A stretch of DNA of 53,115 bases from Francisellaceae bacterium (lineage in GTDB: Bacteria; Pseudomonadota; Gammaproteobacteria; UBA6186; Azoamicaceae). Made by a program: the position numbers and the translations under genes. The notes below the pieces were generated by a model. It saw only the letters and a program-made list of their open reading frames with translations, was not told the DNA's origin and did not search any database. Below are positions 18,265-26,779 of the stretch, piece after piece. The stretch is taken from positions 1 to 53,115 of the forward strand of contig JABJGS010000064.1 in the NCBI GenBank assembly GCA_018703155.1, given 5' to 3'. How positions within the stretch are numbered: position 1 is the stretch's first letter; each line of letters opens with the position of its first letter.

Positions 18265-20155
18265 AGATGTAACTGTATTGAGATTTACAATTGCTAAAAA
18301 AATAATGTTGGGCTTTGTTGCTATATTAGCAATATTAATTTTATCAGTATCAGTTACGATGAAAGAAATGCTTGAGATGGAGCATTTTTTCGGGGGTTTA
18401 TAGCTAAGGGATTTACAATCTTTGGAGGCAATGGAAGAATTAAATTCTGAGGTGCTTGGTAGCACGATAAATATTGAGAATTACATTATATTTAAAGATC
18501 ATAAATATATTGAAATGAATGTCAAACTTTGGAAGTTGATGGATGCGAATATTGAAAAGTTTGATGCAAAACTAGGGCTATGGGAAAATAAAGAGTTAAA
18601 TTTTTCCTGGAATGAAGTGAAAAAAGAAATAGAAAATATTAGATCTAAACAATTGGTAATTGAAAAATTGATATACAATAATGAAATTGAATTAGCTATC
18701 GCTGAATTGGAAGAAAACATTATGCCGACATTGAACCATGTGGAGATGTTAATTGGAGAGACCATTGTTCATGGTGATGATTCCTCAGGCCATGGAATTT
18801 TGAAAATTATAAGTGAAAGTATTGAAAAGGATATGAAGGTTATTAAGGAAGATTTATTTATTTTGCATTATTTTTTGTTGATGATTTCAGCTATTTCAGT
18901 CGTGGTTGTTGTGATGATTACAATTTTCACAAATAGGAAAGTTATTTTACCTATTAAAAAAAGTATCACTATTGCCAGAAAAATTGCTGAGGGTGAGAGA
19001 CACTTGGCTATAGAAACCAAAGGTAATGATGAAATTACAGACTTGTTGAAAACATTTATAATAATGCAAGAGTCAATTAAAACAAGCGAGGATTCTTTAC
19101 AAAACAGTGAATACCAAATCAAAAAAACTTTAGAGTCTTTGAAAAGTAGAGTTAATGAATATGCTTCAGTAGTTAAAAAAGTTTCTGAGGGAGATTTAAC
19201 TGTAAAAATCGAAATGGCATCTACAGATGATTTATCCATGCTAGATGATTTGTTTATACTAGGTGAAGATTTGAATAAAATGAGGATGTCACTTGTAAAT
19301 TCAAGTATGAATACGCTATCAATTACAGGAACAATTTCATCAAGTATGGAGCAACTTGAGGCTATGTCTATCACTTTGGCCGCAAGCTCAGCAGAGCAAT
19401 CTAGTGCAGTATCTGAGACTACAAGTGTGATTGATGAAATAAAAGCAACATCTCTGCAGACGTTAGATAAAGCTAGTGCTCTTGGTGAACTGGCTGAAAA
19501 AACTCATTCTGAAGGTGAAAGAGGATTGGAGGCTATTACCAGTACAATCAATGGAATAAAAAATTTAAAAGGGACTGTGGATGGAATAGCTACTACAATT
19601 TTAACATTAAGCGGAAAAACCCAACAGATTGGAAGTATTACCGAAACTGTAAGTAACCTATCAAAACAATCTAAACTTTTAGCTTTGAATGCTTCAATTG
19701 AGGCAGCTAAAGCTGGTGAGGCTGGCAAAGGGTTTGCTGTAGTTGCGAGTGAGGTGAAACATCTTGCAGAACAATCACAGCAGGCTACCGAAAATGTGCA
19801 AATAATTTTACAAGATATTAAACAGGCGGCTGAGCGAGCAGTTATTGCAACTGAGGAAGGTAGTAATGGGGTTAAGAACAATCTTGAGCAAGTTGAAGCA
19901 ACGGGGAGTATTATTGAGCGTCTTGCTGATGTGATAAGACAGAGCTCGATGTCATCACAACAAATAGTTTCAGCTATAAGGCAAGAATTTGCAGGAATTG
20001 AGCAAATGACAGAGAGTATGGGAGCTATCGAGCAATCTACCAATGATTTTGTATCTGCCACTGAGCAGACACGACAGTCGATAGAGGCATTAACTATTGT
20101 TGGCGACTCTTTGAAAGATAGTGTAAGTGGTTATAAGTTGCCAAAAGGAGAGTAG
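18257..20155 (+). CDS. methyl-accepting chemotaxis protein, interrupted by an in-frame TAG
   Basis: The natural start is ATG 18257, with GGAG 7 bases upstream, overlapping cheW. The first 48 codons give a cytoplasmic tail and TM1 (about residues 16-34). Codon 49 is TAG (18401-18403), and the same frame then runs open to 20155. Across the stop, the expected sensor helix continues without a break in character. After it come TM2 (about residues 200-222), HAMP, a second HAMP-like segment (VSEGDLTVKIE) and the signalling hairpin with ALNASIEAAKAGEAGKGFAVVA. The gene is therefore whole except for one codon, likely CAG or similar originally. Restart at TTG 18422 would give a 577-residue form lacking TM1. 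No C-terminal CheR-binding pentapeptide (ends KLPKGE). Either a recent nonsense mutation, readthrough, or sequence error. Confidence 0.85.
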
Positions 20156-20160
20156 CTCCA

Positions 20161-22305
20161 ATGGAATTTGATGATGACATGTATGAAGAGTTGCTAGAGA
20201 CCTTTTCTGTTGAGCTGAAAGAGGAATGTGAGAGTTTAACTAGCCTCTTTTTAGAGCTTGAAAATACAGAGGATAAGAAACATCTTGGAGATTTACTTAA
20301 AAAAATATTTCGTACAGCTCATAACATTAAAGGTGCAGCAGCTAGCGTTTCAATAGATAAAATAGTGGACATATCTCATAAATTAGAAGATATGTTCGCT
20401 AAATTCAAGAAGGACATAAGTAAGCCAACCAGGGATGAGATTGATTCATATCTTGAGATGGTCGATGATATGCGTAAAGCGTTTAATGATTTTATTAACT
20501 TGCGTATTGAAAGTAAGGATGAAAAAATAACTGAAGTTCAAAGTGAACACTCGATCACTGTCGCTGATAGTGAAAGTGTTGAACATTACAGCACAACTTC
20601 TGATGATGATGTCTATATAAAAGTAAAAACAAAAACAATTCAACAAGCTAATGTAAAGGTTGATGATGTATTCATGAGCCATATGAAAATGCAAAACATC
20701 ATTGCTCTTTTAGGAGAGCAGAAAAGTGAAATTGATTTTGTTCTTCGTGAAAATTCAAATGACTCAAATAACAAAATTAATATTAAGGAAGTTAAAGATG
20801 GAGTTAAACGCTTAGGAGAGAGTGTTTGTGAAATTCAAAATGAAATGAAGGAGGTATGCAGTACATTTTTGCTTCAAAGTGCCACACTACAAGAAGTCTT
20901 GCGCAGCATGCGGTTAGTACCAATAACGACAACTTTAATGTCTTTACAGCGCATTGTCCGTGATACTGCTAAAAATTTAGGGAAAGAAATTAATTTCAAC
21001 ATTGAGAATACAAATATTGAAGTTGACAAGTTGATCTTAGAGAAACTCAAAGATCCATTAACTCATATAGTTAGAAATGCTGTTGATCATGGTGTTGAAT
21101 CAACAAATGAGCGGATGGTTGCAGGAAAGAGCGCAACTGGGAATATATCCATATCAGCAAAAAGTTTTGGTGGTTCAATTGAGGTTAGAGTGAAAGATGA
21201 TGGTAGGGGAGTTAATGTTGAAACGATAAAGGAAATAGCTATTAAGAAAGGGTTGATTTCAGTTGGCTATTCTGAGAGTTTAACCAACGATAGTGCAATA
21301 GATTTATTGTTCATCCCTGGGTTTTCAACAAAAGAGACAGTTAGTAATGTGTCTGGCCGTGGTGTGGGCATGGATGTAGTACGTTCGAATGTGGAAAGCA
21401 TTAAAGGAAGCGTATCTATAGAGAGTGTCCTTGATGAAGGTACTACTTGTATCTTAAATGTTCCGCTAACCTTGGCAACTGAACGTGGAGTTTTAGTTAA
21501 GGTAGACAATACAAGTTATATTATACCATCATTATTGTTAAGTAATATAATGTTGATTAAGGTTAGTGATATAAAAGCCATTGATAATGGTGAAATATAT
21601 ATGATGGGTTCTGAATTAATTACAGTGTTTTCTTTGTCAAATATTCTTGGAGAAAATCTAAAAGACAAAGAGTCGACAGAAACTGAGTTATACGGAGTAT
21701 TACTGCAAAGAATGAACAAAAAGATTATAATTTTGGTGGATGAGATCTTATCTGAACATGATTGTGTCGTTAAACCATTAGGAACATATTTTAACAATTT
21801 CAAATTGGTATCTGGAGGCGTCTTAACAGCTAGAGGAGAGGTGGTTCTTATGCTGGACCCTGGAGCTATTTTCAATATTGTATTTTCGATGAATCAAAGG
21901 TTTAATATAAATAAAAGTTCAAATGCAAGTGCAAGTGAGAAAAAAACAAAAATCTTAGTCGTTGATGACTCAATTACAACAAGGACTTTAGAGGTGAATA
22001 TATTAAATGCAAATGGATATGATGCTGATGGTGCAGTTAATGGAAAAGTAGCATGGGAGAAAATTCGTCATACAAAATATGATGCTATAATCACTGATGT
22101 TGAAATGCCTATAATGGACGGTTACGAATTAACAAAAATGATTAAATCTGACAAAAAACTAGGAGTCATACCTGTTATTATGATATCAAGTAATGAGGGT
22201 GATGAGTTTAAAGAAAAAGGTGTTGATGTTGGAGTGGATTTATATATTGTGAAAAAACATTTTGATAGTACATCACTTTCAGATGCACTTAATAAGGTTG
22301 TGTAG
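20161..22305 (+). CDS. hybrid chemotaxis histidine kinase CheA-REC (WspE-like)
   Basis: 714 residues. The HPt domain is at the N-terminus with His54 in AHNIKGAA. No clear P2 domain is seen. Dimerisation helices are at about residues 235-285. The ATPase follows: N box IVRNAVDHGVE, G1 DDGRGV, G2 region GRGVGMDVV. Then a CheW-like regulatory domain (about 440-575). A C-terminal REC domain has phospho-acceptor Asp646 in AIITDVEMP. The HPt-kinase-CheW-REC layout is that of WspE. It would phosphorylate CheB, the lone CheY and possibly the divergent REC-GGDEF-EAL protein. All catalytic motifs appear intact. Confidence 0.93.
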   Translation: MEFDDDMYEELLETFSVELKEECESLTSLFLELENTEDKKHLGDLLKKIFRTAHNIKGAAASVSIDKIVDISHKLEDMFAKFKKDISKPTRDEIDSYLEMVDDMRKAFNDFINLRIESKDEKITEVQSEHSITVADSESVEHYSTTSDDDVYIKVKTKTIQQANVKVDDVFMSHMKMQNIIALLGEQKSEIDFVLRENSNDSNNKINIKEVKDGVKRLGESVCEIQNEMKEVCSTFLLQSATLQEVLRSMRLVPITTTLMSLQRIVRDTAKNLGKEINFNIENTNIEVDKLILEKLKDPLTHIVRNAVDHGVESTNERMVAGKSATGNISISAKSFGGSIEVRVKDDGRGVNVETIKEIAIKKGLISVGYSESLTNDSAIDLLFIPGFSTKETVSNVSGRGVGMDVVRSNVESIKGSVSIESVLDEGTTCILNVPLTLATERGVLVKVDNTSYIIPSLLLSNIMLIKVSDIKAIDNGEIYMMGSELITVFSLSNILGENLKDKESTETELYGVLLQRMNKKIIILVDEILSEHDCVVKPLGTYFNNFKLVSGGVLTARGEVVLMLDPGAIFNIVFSMNQRFNINKSSNASASEKKTKILVVDDSITTRTLEVNILNANGYDADGAVNGKVAWEKIRHTKYDAIITDVEMPIMDGYELTKMIKSDKKLGVIPVIMISSNEGDEFKEKGVDVGVDLYIVKKHFDSTSLSDALNKVV

Positions 22306-22307
22306 TT

Positions 22308-23386
22308 ATGGCGATAATGAATAAAATAAAAGTTCTTATAGCTGAGGATTCAAAAGTTATTTCAAAAATGCTTATATCATTATTTGATTCAGCAGATGAT
22401 ATTGAAGTTGTGGGATCTGTTCATAATGGTGTTGATGCTGTCGAAATGACTAAAAAATTAAAACCTGACATTGTTACCATGGATATCCATATGCCGCAGA
22501 TAGACGGATTGGAAGCGACTAAAAAAATAATGTCTGAATGTCCAACACCGATAGTCATTATTAGCTCATATGTTGATGATGACGAGATGAATATAACTTT
22601 TGATGCCCTGAATGAGGGAGCATTAGCAGTTTTGGCAAAGCCAAAATATTTTTCTGATGATGGATTTATTAGTGAGGGTATTTCACTACTAGATACGATA
22701 CGTGCTTTATCTGAAGTTAAAGTAATAACAAGAAGAAAAATAAAAACAGTTGTTTCCATCCCTAAAGTAACTTCTAAAATTAAAACAATAAAGGTTTGTG
22801 CTATAGGGGCATCTACTGGTGGCCCTAATGCATTAAATTTGATATTTTCATCACTACCTAAAAAAATAAATTTTCCTATAGTCGTGGTGCAACATATAGC
22901 TAGTGGTTTTTTGCCTGGATTAGTCTCTTGGTTAAACTTAAATTCAAAATTACCAATATCAATAATTAATGACGCTATGCACTTAGAGCCTAATCATATA
23001 TATTTCGCAGGTGAAGGTAAACATTTAGTCCTATATAGTGATAAAAATTCGGTTATAGCAAGGCAATTGAATAGCGATCCTGTTTCCTATTTTCGACCTT
23101 CAGTTACTGTGTTATTTGATTCTATCGCTAGAAATTTCGAGCATGGAGCAATGGGGTGTTTGCTGACTGGCATGGGGCTGATGGAGCTGATGGAATAAAT
23201 ACTATGGAAAAAAATGGAGGGTTAACCATGGTTCAGTCGAAAGCTACCTCTGTGGTTTTTGGTATGCCTAAGTCTGCACTAGACTTAAATAGTAACCATC
23301 AAATTATGGATATAGACCTAGTGTCTGATTTTATTAGTAATATATCGAAGAGGAGTTTATATGAGCACAAAAATTCTAGTTGTTGA
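22308..23386 (+). pseudogene. chemotaxis methylesterase CheB, frameshifted (WspF-like)
   Basis: REC domain with Asp59 in VTMDIHMP, then the methylesterase domain with Ser169 in GASTGGP and His196 in VVQHI. At GCLLTGMG the frame runs from ATG 22308 to TAA 23196-23198, a 296-residue product ending LMELME. The expected CheB continuation, GADGADGINTMEKNGG onward, is in the +1 frame and ends at 23386. Adding one G to the GGGG run at 23174-23177 restores one continuous gene. The catalytic Asp of the Ser-His-Asp triad lies just after the break, so the truncated product should be inactive as an esterase. The lost base may be a mutation, phase variation or homopolymer error. The end overlaps cheY. Confidence 0.88.
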
Positions 23387-23720
23387 TGACAGCTCAACTG
23401 CAAGGTTGTTATTGAAGATGTGCTTAAAGAAACTTGGTGATTTTGAAATTCATGAATCTGGTGATCCTAACGCAGCAATTACAATTGCAAAGGAACAATC
23501 TCCAGATTTATGTATTTTAGATTATAATATGCCAGATATTGTTGGCACTGACCTTGCCGTTAAAATTAAAGAAGTTTGTCCTAACTCTAAATTCATAATG
23601 ATGACAGCGAATATGCAACAGGCGGTTGTTGATGAAGCAAAAAGTGTGGGGTTTTCAGCTTTTATTGAAAAGCCAGTTAATGCTGAAAAGGTATGTATAG
23701 CCATAGAGAGAGTTTTATAG
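23361..23720 (+). CDS. CheY-like single-domain response regulator
   Basis: 119 residues, only a REC domain. Acidic pocket in VVDDS (Asp9, Asp10), phospho-acceptor Asp54 in CILDYNMP, Thr82 in MMTAN, Lys104 in EKPV: all switch residues present. GAGGAG lies 6 bases before ATG 23361, within the 3' end of the cheB reading frame. In this operon it could be a phosphate sink, or the substrate of the CheC phosphatase encoded next. Confidence 0.93.
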   Translation: MSTKILVVDDSSTARLLLKMCLKKLGDFEIHESGDPNAAITIAKEQSPDLCILDYNMPDIVGTDLAVKIKEVCPNSKFIMMTANMQQAVVDEAKSVGFSAFIEKPVNAEKVCIAIERVL

Positions 23721-23723
23721 ACT

Positions 23724-24362
23724 GTGAAAAAATTAACAATTATACAGAAAGATGCCTTGATTGAAATATGTAATGTTGGTATGGCCAAAGCAGCAACACA
23801 ACTTTCAGTGTTGCTAGATACTAAAATTGAATTGACTATACCAGTAATAGAATTATCTCCAGCAAAAGATTTAATAAGCCAAATAAATTCAGACCCACAA
23901 GATAGAATAACTTATGTATCACAAAAAATAAGTGATAGTTTAAAAGGAAGTGCAGTGGTTGCATATAATAGTAATGATTTGTCAGAATCATTATCAAAAA
24001 TTGTTTTAGGAGGTATCGATTCAGTTCGAGATCAAGAAGCAAGGGCTTGTGAAATTGAAGCTGTAACTGAAATTTCAAATGTAATTATATCATCCTGTAT
24101 CTCTAGTATTGCTGATTTTTTAACTATGAAAATAGGAATGTCTATTCCTGAATACTCTGAAGATATTTTATCAGAATCAATAGCTCATATGATTGATAAT
24201 TCAGAGTTGTTATCTGAAAAAACTATTGGTTTCATGACTAAGTTAAAATCAGATGATGCGGGTATTGACGGTGTTCTTATGTTACTGCTTGATTATGTTT
24301 CAGTGAATAATCTATTGGAAGCTATAGATGATTTATTTGGGAGCCATGATGGAAGCAATTGA
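23724..24362 (+). CDS. CheC-type CheY phosphatase
   Basis: 212 residues with two active-site-like repeats of the CheC/FliY/CheX family: DALIEICNVG near the N-terminus (D-x3-E-x2-N), and EAVTEISNV in the second half (E-x3-E-x2-N), each followed by the conserved Pro about 22 residues on. Such proteins remove phosphate from CheY-P. Start is GTG 23724, 3 bases after the cheY stop. CheC is not a part of the known Pseudomonas Wsp operon, so this is a notable addition. Activity is inferred from the motifs. Confidence 0.82.
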   Translation: MKKLTIIQKDALIEICNVGMAKAATQLSVLLDTKIELTIPVIELSPAKDLISQINSDPQDRITYVSQKISDSLKGSAVVAYNSNDLSESLSKIVLGGIDSVRDQEARACEIEAVTEISNVIISSCISSIADFLTMKIGMSIPEYSEDILSESIAHMIDNSELLSEKTIGFMTKLKSDDAGIDGVLMLLLDYVSVNNLLEAIDDLFGSHDGSN

Positions 24363-25287
24363 CTCTGGTGTAATGCGTGAAATTTGTGATGAATTGCCAA
24401 TGGGTTTCTTCCTCTTAAATGATGAGAAGGAAATATATTTTTGGAATCATTGGTTAGTTGAAAAAACTGGTATTACTGTAGAACAAGCATTGACTAGTAC
24501 ATTGCCCCAGTTGATTCCAGATGTTGACAGTAGAAGGTTTGACTGGGCTGTTGAAGAAGTTTTGAAAAATAATATTCCACAAGTTATGTCAAATGCCTTA
24601 AATGAATATCTTCTTCCCATACACTTAGAAAATAGTGCTTATGATGAAATTCAACATATGCAACAGCAAATAAAAATAATTCCTATTGAGAGAGATGGGA
24701 ATAGATATGCTGCGGTGATGATTTCAGATATTACAGATTCAGTTTTGCAAAAACAGACTTTAATTAAAATGGCAGTTCGCTTAGAACAAGATAGTTTTCA
24801 TGATCCTCTGACCAATGCTTATAATAGAAGGTATATGTGGAATTGGTTAGAAAAAAACATGCACCTAGGAGCACGTGAAGGTTTTACTATTGGTTGCTGT
24901 GCTTTTGACTTAGATAATTTCAAAAAGGTCAATGATGTTTATGGACATGATCGTGGTGACCAAGTATTAGTGAGTTTTTCAAAATTATTGATGGATAGTA
25001 AGAGAGCATCATCATTAATTGTACGTATTGGCGGTGAAGAATTTGCTGCATTATTACCAATGGCAAGTTTACGGGATACTATTTTATATGCTCACAGAGT
25101 CAAAGTTACACTTTGCGAGCAGTCTATAGCAGGATTTGAAGTTGGTGAAATTACTACAAGTATGGGATGTTCTGTTTGGATGCCTACAGATGCTGTTTCA
25201 TGTGATGAGCTACTAAAAAGTGCAGATGAGCTCTTATATCTAGCTAAGGGTGCAGGCAGAAACTGTGTCAAACCAGATTTAACTTAA
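24349..25287 (+). CDS. PAS-GGDEF diguanylate cyclase
   Basis: 312 residues from ATG 24349, which has GGGAG 5 bases upstream; earlier in-frame ATGs at 24328 and 24346 are less well placed. A PAS-like domain fills about residues 10-130 (PMGFFLLNDEKEIYFWN). A short helix and a GGDEF domain follow, with DPLTNAYNRRY, the Asp-containing FDLDNFKKVND, and active-site RIGGEEFAAL. GGEEF is catalytically competent in this family. It lacks a REC domain, unlike WspR, so control may come through PAS or protein contacts. It is the last gene of the chemosensory operon and its probable c-di-GMP output. Confidence 0.9.
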   Translation: MEAIDSGVMREICDELPMGFFLLNDEKEIYFWNHWLVEKTGITVEQALTSTLPQLIPDVDSRRFDWAVEEVLKNNIPQVMSNALNEYLLPIHLENSAYDEIQHMQQQIKIIPIERDGNRYAAVMISDITDSVLQKQTLIKMAVRLEQDSFHDPLTNAYNRRYMWNWLEKNMHLGAREGFTIGCCAFDLDNFKKVNDVYGHDRGDQVLVSFSKLLMDSKRASSLIVRIGGEEFAALLPMASLRDTILYAHRVKVTLCEQSIAGFEVGEITTSMGCSVWMPTDAVSCDELLKSADELLYLAKGAGRNCVKPDLT

Positions 25288-25364
25288 TAGTTTGAATTCT
25301 AATTTTATTTTTACAGTGTCTAATTTGACATTAGTCTCGTATTGTTAAATAATCTGCTTCCTAC

Positions 25365-25442
25365 GCGCCCGTAGCTCAGTTGGATTAGAGTACCTGGCTA
25401 CGAACCAGGTGGTCGGAGGTTCGAATCCTTCCGGGCGCACCA
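25365..25442 (+). tRNA. tRNA-Arg (ACG)
   Basis: Acceptor GCGCCCG pairs with CGGGCGC; anticodon stem CTGG/CCAG around CTACGAA, giving anticodon ACG (read as ICG). T arm GGAGGTTCGAATCCTTC is intact. Discriminator A and an encoded CCA. The D loop (AGTTGGATTA) has one more base than the usual gammaproteobacterial copy. Confidence 0.95.
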
Positions 25443-25451
25443 TCCAAGACC

Positions 25452-26663
25452 CTAGTTTTTTTGTCGCATCAAGGCATTGAAAGTAAACCAAGTTAATAAT
25501 GCTATTATCGAAATGTAAATACCAGGACCAATACCTGGATACTTAGTATTGAGGTGCATACCAATGAAAAGGGCGCTACTACCAAAAATAGCACTGCTGA
25601 GGTTCCAAGCAATTGATGATGCTCTAAATCTATATGCTATAGCAAATTCTTTGAAGGTTAGAGTAAACAAGGTTGCTGAGAGTAAGCCATTAACTACAGA
25701 ATAAGCTAATTGGCTTAGGTACCAATAAAGAGGCTGAGTGGTTGTTGTGGCTAACGTCATTGGTATAGCAAGAATTACAGCCAGGCCCAGACCTATTTTA
25801 CACATTAATTTACCAGCATTAAATTTATCTGCTATTTTTCCAAAAATTATAATGAATATGGTGGTTAATAATTGCCCCATTGTTACTACTAATGTGACAT
25901 TGGTTTGTGGATGCTGGGTATTTAGGGTGAAAAAATTTTTATAAAAGACATTGCCTATATAAACCCACACAGAAATCAAAGCTGCAAATAAAAAGACATT
26001 AGTGAATGCTAGCCAAAAGGTACTGTTTTTTTGTGTTAATTGTTTTTCCTTACTTTTAAACTCTAGGGATTCCGATAAAGCAAAACGCATTGCAACAGCT
26101 AAGAAGCCAAGAATGCCACTTACAGCAAATGGGAGCCTCCAAGCCCAGCTTGGCATTGATGGTAGATTTACGATATAAGAACTAAGGCTTGCGAGTACCA
26201 TTCCACAAGAGGCGGCGAAGGGAATAAAGGACATATAATAGAATCTATGGTTTTTGAACATTGGCTCTTCTAAGGTCATTATGGCGGCACCAGTAAACTC
26301 TCCTGGTAAAGACAAGCATTGCATAGTTCTGATTGTGAAAATGGCCACAGGGGCAAAATAACCAATAGACTGGTATGTTGGCAAGATTGCCATTGATAAA
26401 CTAGCTAGAGCCATAATTATTAAAGCCCCAAGCATGGCAGATTTTCTGCCAATTTTATCGCCAATGAAACCAAAAATCACGGAGCCCATTGGCCTGGATA
26501 AGTAACTAGATATAATTAATAGATATAAATAGTTGTTATTATCTGTTGGGAAGAAATTATGGATGATAATATTTGCCACTTGTATAAAATAAATGAACTC
26601 TAACCATTCCAGCAGCGTTCCACTTAAAATTAAACTTAAAAAATACTTATGGTTTTTATTCAT
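25452..26663 (-). CDS. MFS transporter of the metabolite:H+ symporter (MHS, ProP-like) group
   Basis: About 403 residues and twelve hydrophobic helices. MHS hallmarks: GFIGDKIGRKSAM in the loop between helices 2 and 3, and SLPGEFTGAA, which corresponds to the G-G-E-x-x-G-A stretch of ProP/KgtP. The frame extends to a TTG at 26711, but ATG 26663 has AGG 9 bases upstream and a normal N-terminus. Substrate unknown; members carry proline, betaine, citrate or dicarboxylates. It stands alone, convergent with tRNA-Arg and divergent from the HDOD gene. Confidence 0.85.
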   Translation of the reverse strand: MNKNHKYFLSLILSGTLLEWLEFIYFIQVANIIIHNFFPTDNNNYLYLLIISSYLSRPMGSVIFGFIGDKIGRKSAMLGALIIMALASLSMAILPTYQSIGYFAPVAIFTIRTMQCLSLPGEFTGAAIMTLEEPMFKNHRFYYMSFIPFAASCGMVLASLSSYIVNLPSMPSWAWRLPFAVSGILGFLAVAMRFALSESLEFKSKEKQLTQKNSTFWLAFTNVFLFAALISVWVYIGNVFYKNFFTLNTQHPQTNVTLVVTMGQLLTTIFIIIFGKIADKFNAGKLMCKIGLGLAVILAIPMTLATTTTQPLYWYLSQLAYSVVNGLLSATLFTLTFKEFAIAYRFRASSIAWNLSSAIFGSSALFIGMHLNTKYPGIGPGIYISIIALLTWFTFNALMRQKN

Positions 26664-26779
26664 GAAGAGTACCTGTTTGGGCAAGGTGTAGCGTGGAAAA
26701 TATAATCTCAAAAGAGTGTAACATCACCATTTATATTTAAAAAAAATGATAACCTATGCAATAGGAAGGGGACACTCGT

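Noticed and set aside
18401-18403. TAG read as pyrrolysine or another special amino acid
   Set aside because: No pyl genes or context in the window, and TAG is used as a normal stop by several genes here (for example pilin A and the CheW-proximal genes).
19504-20061. Long minus-strand open frame (about 185 codons) inside the MCP gene
   Set aside because: It mirrors the low-stop composition of the MCP signalling domain on the opposite strand; no ribosome site and no recognisable domain. Similar antisense frames in cheA, alaS, gyrA and leuA were dismissed for the same reason.
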